Translations under genes and position numbers: made by a program
Source: an uncultured Clostridium sp.
GTDB taxonomy: Bacteria > Bacillota > Clostridia > Lachnospirales > Lachnospiraceae
Assembly: GCA_900553925.1 (NCBI GenBank)
Contig: USFH01000126.1
Span: forward strand, 1 to 6,236
Reading direction: 5' to 3'
Length of the DNA stretch: 6,236 bases
In this document: in pieces, positions 1-5,300 of the stretch
Numbering within the stretch: the stretch's first letter is position 1
Layout: every line of letters begins with the position of its first letter
Notes under the pieces: model-generated
What the model was told of the DNA's origin: nothing
Databases searched by the model: none
The model's input: only the letters and a program-made list of their open reading frames with translations

Positions 1-1188
1 TCCACCACCATTGGCAACCTGTGCCGAAAGCATAAATCGAATCTTATCTGCTGCCATCTCCGGTGCCAGATGAATAATTCCCTGAATATCCTGCACTGTA
101 TCCCGATATCCGTATCCGTTCCGAAGTCCACAATAGATGAATGATGCTGCTCTTGACCAGATAAATGTCATGAAGCAGTTATAGGCATGCCAGGTATTAA
201 TCATCGAATCAAATTCCTTGCTTGGTGTCTGTACCTGGAAATGGGAGAATTTCTCACCCCAGTAAGTCTTTAACTCAGCCAGTTCCTTCTCACAGACATC
301 CGCTGGATCCGTATAGCTGTTCATGATAGCTTCTGCCTCATCATTTTCCTTTAATCCAAGGATAAACGCAATATTCTTTGTCTCACCCGGCATAAGCTCA
401 ACAACAGTAGAAAGCGCGCCACAAGAATTTTCATTATAGCTTAAAGCATTTCCAAGATCTCCGTTTACCACGCCATCCGGATTGCCATAGCCATTACATC
501 TTCCAATAAATACTTCCTTATCTCCACAATAGGAAGAAACATCTGCTCCGGCAAGTCCGAAGATCCGGTCTGTCGGACGCTTATCATCGACTGTCTCACC
601 AGCTCCGAGTACATCCAGATTCCCATGCACCGTCTGGCGAATCCGGTTTTCTACAAAGCTTGTTCTGGAAATAAATAATGAATACTGCAGATTCACCTGA
701 TCCTGCTCATAATTGCTGTTGTTTGTAAATTCTGCATATCCGGTCAGGGTGAGATTTCTCTTTTCAGAACCATTGTTTGTTACTTTCAGATTCCATACTT
801 CATATGTCTTATTCAATGGCACATAATACAATGCCTCTGTGTGAATATCACTGTAATCTGCCATAATCTTCGTATACGAAATGCCATGATGGCACTCACT
901 CTTATACGTATCAAGGCTCTTTCCTACCGGCTGCCAGGATGCAGACCAGTAATCTTTGCTGTCATTGTCACGAATGTAAATGTAACGTCCCGGCTGATCG
1001 AAATTATTGAATACATAGCGCAGGATTCTGCCATTCGCACCAGACTTTGCAAAACTGTAACCACCTGCATTGTTTGAAATCAAAGCACCATATTCCGGGG
1101 AGCCTAAGTAGTTCGCCCAAGGTGCCGGTGTCTTGGGATTTGTAATTACATACTCCCGATTCTCATTGTCAAAATAACCAAACTGCAT
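1..1188 (-). CDS. GH94 glycoside phosphorylase, probably cellobiose phosphorylase (N-terminal 396 residues, 3' end outside window)
   Basis: The frame is open from ATG at 1188 to the window edge (396 codons, no stop), so the C-terminal half is missing. The start is set by AAAGGAG seven bases upstream. The N-terminus (MQFGYFDNENREYVIT, then PWANYLGSPEYG and NNAGGYSF) is the hallmark opening of GH94 phosphorylases, whose beta-sandwich domain comes first. Residues 344-370 (WSRAASF, GLRNGYGYRDTVQD) match the start of the (alpha/alpha)6 catalytic barrel. R356, R362 and D363 correspond to the Arg/Arg-Asp residues that bind the -1 sugar in chitobiose phosphorylase. The catalytic Asp lies beyond the edge. 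No signal peptide is seen, so the enzyme is cytosolic. Known family reaction: cellobiose + phosphate gives glucose 1-phosphate + glucose. I prefer cellobiose over chitobiose or cellodextrin because the text resembles Ruminococcus/Lachnospiraceae cellobiose phosphorylases from memory; family membership is firm, the substrate less so. It has its own promoter region behind a terminator. Confidence 0.9.
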   Translation of the reverse strand, partial: MQFGYFDNENREYVITNPKTPAPWANYLGSPEYGALISNNAGGYSFAKSGANGRILRYVFNNFDQPGRYIYIRDNDSKDYWSASWQPVGKSLDTYKSECHHGISYTKIMADYSDIHTEALYYVPLNKTYEVWNLKVTNNGSEKRNLTLTGYAEFTNNSNYEQDQVNLQYSLFISRTSFVENRIRQTVHGNLDVLGAGETVDDKRPTDRIFGLAGADVSSYCGDKEVFIGRCNGYGNPDGVVNGDLGNALSYNENSCGALSTVVELMPGETKNIAFILGLKENDEAEAIMNSYTDPADVCEKELAELKTYWGEKFSHFQVQTPSKEFDSMINTWHAYNCFMTFIWSRAASFIYCGLRNGYGYRDTVQDIQGIIHLAPEMAADKIRFMLSAQVANGGG

Positions 1189-1195
1189 ACCGAAT
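1189..1195 (-). other. Spacer and Shine-Dalgarno region of the GH94 gene (SD itself at 1196-1202)
   Basis: On the minus strand AAAGGAG ends seven bases before the ATG at 1188. This is a near-perfect ribosome binding site and fixes the start codon; no competing in-frame start with a comparable site is seen upstream. Confidence 0.85.
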
Positions 1196-1220
1196 CTCCT
1201 TTTCTTTTTCGTTTTCCATG

Positions 1221-1239
1221 ATATAGTCAATGACCATAT
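1221..1239. promoter_or_regulatory. Imperfect palindrome, candidate operator of the GH94 gene
   Basis: The sequence reads ATAT-a-GTCA-a-TGAC-c-ATAT: two nine-base arms around a central A, with a single mismatched pair. It overlaps the -10 hexamer and the expected start site of the downstream candidate promoter (1235-1263) and lies about 30 bases ahead of the start codon, a typical position for a repressor. I cannot name the regulator; it is not a match to the CcpA cre consensus. Inference only; a chance AT-rich palindrome is possible. Confidence 0.35.
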
Positions 1240-1263
1240 ACTTTTACTTTGGTACCGTATCAA
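1235..1263 (-). promoter_or_regulatory. Candidate sigma-A promoter P2 for the GH94 gene
   Basis: On the minus strand TTGATA (1258-1263, five of six to consensus) is followed after exactly 17 bases by TATATG (1235-1240, four of six). Transcription would begin near 1228, giving a leader of about 40 nt. The -10 overlaps the palindrome at 1221-1239. It competes with P1 at 1279-1307 as the real promoter. Confidence 0.4.
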
Positions 1264-1278
1264 ATAACCTGTAAACAT

Positions 1279-1307
1279 ATTATATCAGATTCTTACATGC
1301 ATTTGTA
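1279..1307 (-). promoter_or_regulatory. Candidate extended -10 promoter P1 for the GH94 gene
   Basis: On the minus strand a perfect TATAAT (1279-1284) is preceded by TGA, giving the extended -10 form TGnTATAAT. The hexamer 17 bases upstream (TACAAA, 1302-1307) is a poor -35, which is usual for extended -10 promoters. The expected start near 1272 gives a leader of about 84 nt. The remainder of the 1189-1440 gap shows only the palindrome, P2 and the terminator at 1391-1431. Confidence 0.55.
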
Positions 1308-1390
1308 TTGTTATCTTAATATTATTATGGTAATTTTTACGTGTGCAGAAATACATATATCTTTCAAAAATTTTGTAAGAAACCAGCAAA

Positions 1391-1431
1391 AGAAATGCCC
1401 CGCATGTTCTTTCAACATGCAGGGCATTTCT
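1391..1431 (-). terminator. Rho-independent terminator of the hsp20/small-protein operon
   Basis: A long inverted repeat: AGAAATGCCC (1391-1400) pairs with GGGCATTTCT (1422-1431), and GCATGTT (1402-1408) with AACATGC (1414-1420), giving 17 pairs with one C/A mismatch and a five-base loop. On the minus strand the stem ends in a short T-rich run (TTTCTTTTG). It begins ten bases after the stop codon of the 39-residue ORF, which supports that ORF being the last gene of a transcript. The T tract is interrupted, so efficiency is uncertain; on the plus strand the tail is less T-rich. Confidence 0.85.
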
Positions 1432-1440
1432 TATATCTCA

Positions 1441-1560
1441 CTAATGTTTCTTCTTTGAAGAAGCGGCCATCTCCGGCTGATCTGCGTTATGATTTGCTGT
1501 TGCACAAACCTTCGGCATAACTTTCTTTTTCTTCAATGGATGTTTTGGATTCTTGTCCAT
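1441..1560 (-). CDS. Small basic protein of 39 residues, unknown function
   Basis: The ORF starts MDKNPKHPLKKKKVMPKV and ends SSKKKH. GGAAGG/AGGAAG lies about eight bases before the ATG at 1560, a fair ribosome binding site, and the stop codon is ten bases before a strong terminator. I count ten lysines and three histidines against three acidic residues, one cysteine (C19), no membrane segment and almost no hydrophobic core, so it is probably disordered or folds only on a partner such as nucleic acid, ribosome or the chaperone. It lies 94 bases behind hsp20 with no convincing promoter or terminator between, so it is probably co-transcribed and heat-inducible (inference). I do not recognise the family. 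Being short, it could be a chance ORF, but the RBS, position and terminator argue for a real gene. Confidence 0.65.
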   Translation of the reverse strand: MDKNPKHPLKKKKVMPKVCATANHNADQPEMAASSKKKH

Positions 1561-1654
1561 ATCTCACACTTCCTTCCCTTACTTTACGTTAAGTTTCAAA
1601 GTCGATTGTGTATATGGTGTAGATTTATATGCACCGCAGCTACATTCTCATAGA

Positions 1655-2113
1655 TTATTCAATGGCAATGTAGTTATTCTGCGCAATGGCTTTTGCTTCC
1701 TTCTTCGGAATTGACAACTGCAGGATACCATTCTCAAACTTTGCATGGATATCTTCCTGCTTAATCTCATCGCCAACATAGAAGCTTCGCATCATGCTGC
1801 CTGCATAACGTTCACGGCGGATATACTTACCAGTCTTCTTATCCTTCTCGTCCTTATCCAAACCCTTCGCAGCGGATATCGTAATGTATCCATCATGCAG
1901 CTGTGCATTGACTTCGTCCTTCTTGAATCCAGGTAAGTCAATATCAACTTCATAGGAATCCTCTGTCTCACGGACATCTGTCTTCATCATGTTCTTCGCA
2001 TGCTTACCATACAGCGGATTCTTCGCTGGCCGGAGTTCCTTGTCAAACTCCTTCTCAAAATCGTCCATCCAATCGTCAAACAAATTTTCTCCAAAAATAC
2101 TAGGTGTAAACAT
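1655..2113 (-). CDS. hsp20: Small heat shock protein (Hsp20/alpha-crystallin family)
   Basis: A 152-residue cytosolic holdase chaperone, the usual size for the family. It would bind unfolding proteins in large oligomers and pass them to DnaK/ClpB, without ATP. Residues 1-40 form the variable N-terminal arm (FDDWMDDFEKEFDKEL, typical of clostridial Hsp18/Hsp20 proteins). The alpha-crystallin domain spans about 43-140: it opens with KTDVRETEDSYEVDIDLPGFKKDEV and closes with the A-x-x-x-n-G-x-L type motif (AKFENGILQLSIPKK). The C-terminal tail carries an I-x-I motif (I149-A150-I151), which docks onto neighbouring dimers. The ATG at 2113 has AAAGGAG nine bases upstream. Expression should be under HrcA through the CIRCE element at 2287-2313. 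The 39-residue basic ORF follows in the same transcription unit. Confidence 0.97.
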   Translation of the reverse strand: MFTPSIFGENLFDDWMDDFEKEFDKELRPAKNPLYGKHAKNMMKTDVRETEDSYEVDIDLPGFKKDEVNAQLHDGYITISAAKGLDKDEKDKKTGKYIRRERYAGSMMRSFYVGDEIKQEDIHAKFENGILQLSIPKKEAKAIAQNNYIAIE

Positions 2114-2137
2114 AAGTCATATCTCCTTTCATACTTA
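2113..2137 (-). promoter_or_regulatory. Ribosome binding site of hsp20 within a weak hairpin
   Basis: AAAGGAG (2123-2129) is nine bases from the start codon. It sits in the ten-base loop of a weak stem: UAAGUAU on the 5' side (2131-2137) can pair with AU-g-ACUUA (2113-2120) with one bulged G, reaching the A of the start codon. The Shine-Dalgarno itself is unpaired. The RBS is certain; any role of the hairpin as a temperature-sensitive gate is speculation. Confidence 0.5.
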
Positions 2138-2200
2138 AACAACTAATGCCTACGGTATTCTTTAAGCACTATCAGAGAAATCTGAGGTGTCGTTTGAATA

Positions 2201-2239
2201 TCACAACTTTGCAATCTCTAAGGGATTTTCTCTATTCAT
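2201..2239 (-). CDS. Possible 12-codon upstream ORF in the hsp20 leader
   Basis: Reads MNREN PLEIAKL then TGA, within the predicted hsp20 leader and about 90 bases ahead of the hsp20 start. Purine-rich AAAAGGAAAG lies directly before the ATG, but the spacing (about four bases after AAGG) is short. It could be a leader peptide or merely a chance ATG in an AG-rich leader. No run of identical regulatory codons is present, so classical attenuation is not suggested. Confidence 0.2.
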   Translation of the reverse strand: MNRENPLEIAKL

Positions 2240-2270
2240 CTTTCCTTTTCCCTTTCTTGATTGTGACTAT

Positions 2271-2299
2271 ACTATACACCCGGTTATTAGCACTGTCAA
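2271..2299 (-). promoter_or_regulatory. Sigma-A promoter of hsp20
   Basis: On the minus strand a perfect TTGACA (2294-2299) is followed after exactly 17 bases by TATAGT (2271-2276, five of six). Transcription should begin near 2264, giving a leader of about 150 nt. The -35 hexamer lies inside the CIRCE element, so HrcA binding would block RNA polymerase directly. A second copy of TATAGT at 2266-2271 is offset by five bases and badly spaced. Confidence 0.85.
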
Positions 2300-2313
2300 G
2301 AGGCGAGTGCTAA
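2287..2313. promoter_or_regulatory. CIRCE element (HrcA operator)
   Basis: TTAGCACTG (2287-2295), a nine-base spacer, then GAGTGCTAA (2305-2313). Against the CIRCE consensus TTAGCACTC-N9-GAGTGCTAA the only difference is the last base of the left arm (G for C). HrcA is the heat-shock repressor of dnaK and groESL operons in Firmicutes, so hsp20 is predicted to join that regulon. The changed base is also the second base of the promoter -35 read on the minus strand (TTGACA), so the promoter may have dictated the deviation. Confidence 0.95.
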
Positions 2314-2360
2314 TTTTACTGTGAACCTTTTGTGAAGTGTGTACCCAATATTTTTTACCA

Positions 2361-5300
2361 TTATTGCCGGATCTGTTCGAGTATAAATGGATCCTTGATC
2401 TTCTTATCTTCGGCAAAGAATAATATCTTTGTCAGCACTTCCGATGTCTTCGGATCATCGTCCACAAATGGCAGGAATATCCGTCCACGCCGCTGCGAAT
2501 GCACCGGAAGTACGTTGATCATCGGACCTGCTTCCTGATGGACTACGCCACTGCCAAGATGCACGGTATAGTTCGCACGTGCGCCGTGAATCACCGCATG
2601 ATTCTTTGTAAATGTAACATTTGTAAGCTTGAAGAGCGGCATCGTGAATTCCGCGATTGCCTTCCGCATCTCCACGGTCGAATGCGATGTCTCCGGATCC
2701 ACGCCTCCTGCATGTGCCACGCTCACTGCCAGATCCACGTCGCGCATAACTTCCGAGAATATGATATCCGGAATCTCACGAATCTTTAGATCCTTTCCTG
2801 TCTTTCGATCAGTGAACACAACCCATTCCAGTGTTGGGGATTCGATATCTGCCGGCGAAAACCAATCTGCCAGTGCATAGATTCTCGCTACGATATTTTC
2901 CTTGTAATATACCTTCTGCAAGCCTTCCTCGATGTCGGCAACCCAGTGTCTTGTTCTCAGGCACGCAACCGTCTTCTTCGGCTGGATCTGATTGCCCGCA
3001 TAACGCAAGGAGCGCTCCATATTAAGCTCTTCTTCCGTCTTCACATACAGCTCACGGAACACCTGCTTAAACGGCTGGATGATCTGGTTGTCAAACACAT
3101 ATTGCTGAATCGTATGCCACATGCCCTGTGTGTACATCTGGAATGGATGTGCCACAGTCAGTAATGTATCGCCGGATGGCCCGACATGATGCAAACTGTT
3201 ACGCGGTCCATCTCCTGAATCTGCCAATGTTCCCACGGATTCATCGGTATATGCTGCATGATTTGCAAATACATCCATGCCTTTCGCTGTGACAAATCCA
3301 AATACAGCCTGTTCCTCCTGCGTATGATCTGACACACCGCCACCATCCATCACACGGAACACAAGTGCCGCCACCAGATCGTGAATCACAGGATTTTCCA
3401 GCATGCCCTGAATCTCCGCATATGTATAAGTCTCCTGACTCTCCATCGCATCTTCCAACATCGCCCTCGTGCGGCGTGCCTGCTCTGCCATCTGCTTCTT
3501 CGCCTCAGTGATCGCCACAATATATTCATCCTTTTTAAGCTTCGCCGGAACAGACTTCAGCTGCTTGCCATTTTTCTCCACAAGCAGGGCACATTTGCCG
3601 CCATCTTCCATCTCAAGCCATACGGATACTTCTCCGACTTCATGCGGCTTGAAATAGTCTGCCATGCCCTGTGCCACCAGACTTTCCATCCGTAGGATCA
3701 GTCTCGTCACATCCTGATAGCCTGCATTGATTGCCATATTCTGCAATGCAATCTGCACCGCAGCCGCCTCGCTGGCTCTCCGCTGGGCACCAAACTGTTT
3801 GCTCTCCTTCTTGAACTTCTGCAGGAACATATACCGTTCTTTGATCTGCGTCTCATCGGCAATCGGCAGGATTCCGACTGCCATCAACAGGTCTTTATTC
3901 CGCTTTGCCTCGATCTCACTCATCAGCTCTGTCTCATTATATTTGCCGAGTGCCGCATCCGCGTATTTTCTCGCTCTTGCATGTTTGGCACCATCGGAGA
4001 TATACTTCGCCGCCTTATATATGAGCGTAAAATGCTTCTCTCCAAGTTTCTCGTAGACCTCCGTAAACCACGCCCGGTCAAATGCACCATCGTTTAATTC
4101 CTCGACCGAAAGCGGCGTATAGCGCGCGATCATCGCCGTCCGCTTGTTGTCAAACGACTCATTCATATGTGCCATGAAATAATAACATCCGGCTGTAAAT
4201 CCATCCCAGCCAAGATAATCACCCACAATATCAATCCACTCCGGCGAATACATTGCCGCCTCAACTAAACGTGCCTCGCTGATATCCGTCCCTTTCAGAT
4301 GTGCGCCAAGCGTCTGCGCACTGTCATTGACATCCGGCAGACACGCCTGCAACAGATGCGACAGGCTGTTCTTCTTGCTCACACTTCGTCTGACACTGGA
4401 GCTGTAACTGCTGTTAAAATACGTCGACCGTTCCAGCGTCTCCTTGCCGAGTGCCGACAGAATCCGCACAAAATACGCCGCACCGTAGATTCTCGTCAGC
4501 CCATACACATACTGGGAAAATGCAGTCTCGGTATCGCCACGTGTAAGCTCTGCCTCCATGACAAGCCCTGCCATAGCCTGATACAGTTCTTTCGCAGTAT
4601 CCACGCTCGCCTGATCCGTCTCGGACAGCTCCTTCGCTGGATTGTGCAGCAGCATTTTCCGCACATGCTCCAGCCGATTGCCCACTGTCCAGCTCCACTC
4701 GCAGCCTCTTGTCTGTACCTGTCTGTCCCGCTCGGTCATATACCGCACAATGTCAGACAGACACTTCAGGCTTACATCCATCCGGCTGCCCTCAAATGCC
4801 ATCTTATACAGGTAGTCCCGGCTGATCAGCCCCTTCGTATATGCTGCAATGTACGTCGAAAGCTCCGGCACGCGCATGATCTTACCGACATTTACCCAGT
4901 AATAGCCATTTCCATCGTTCGCAACATCATGCGGGATCTTGAAATTAAAGCATTTCGCAAGTGCATAATTATATGGGAAGAGACGCAGAAACTCCGTATC
5001 ATTTTCTGCCGCCTGTGCCGAGTCTGCCTCCACATCATTTGCACTTCCATATTCCGCGTAGCCCGGCGCAATATACGCTGTGATAACCATGATCTGCTCC
5101 TGTGTAAGCACGCTTCTATAGCAAATGATTTCCTTCTTAGAAGCCGGATTTACTGTCTTCTTCTCCTGCACAAGCGCATCCTTGCGCGAGAGCAGATAAT
5201 CCGCAGCCACAACCGCCAGCTTCCTTCTGTCACTTTCCGGCACATGTTTGTTATAAAGTTCGCGTAGGATCGTCTGCATCTGCGACATGTAACCGTAGGT

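Noticed and set aside
841..1077. A 78-codon plus-strand frame antisense to the GH94 gene
   Set aside because: Fully covered by the conserved GH94 frame; no RBS.
1205..1220. A CcpA cre site in the GH94 leader (ATGGAAAACG on the minus strand)
   Set aside because: It has one base too many between TG and CG compared with TGnAAnCG and lacks the right half-site.
1249..1458. A 69-codon plus-strand frame across the GH94 promoter region and the terminator
   Set aside because: It reads through a terminator stem and into the 39-residue ORF, lacks a ribosome binding site and has no sensible protein composition.
1561..1654. A separate promoter for the 39-residue ORF (TATAAA near 1625, TTGAAA near 1600)
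   Set aside because: Neither hexamer has a matching partner at 16-18 bases, so co-transcription with hsp20 is the simpler reading.
3150..3190. A P-loop-like GPSGDTLL in the DUF4132 protein
   Set aside because: It lacks the Lys-Ser/Thr of the Walker A motif GxxxxGK[ST] and has no Walker B partner; this is part of the normal DUF4132 domain.
4299..5267. A 322-codon open frame on the plus strand, antisense to the DUF4132 gene
   Set aside because: It lies wholly within a minus-strand frame with clear family motifs; the product is rich in Arg, His, Cys and Leu without domain structure, and no ribosome binding site or promoter serves it. It is a shadow of codon bias on the other strand.
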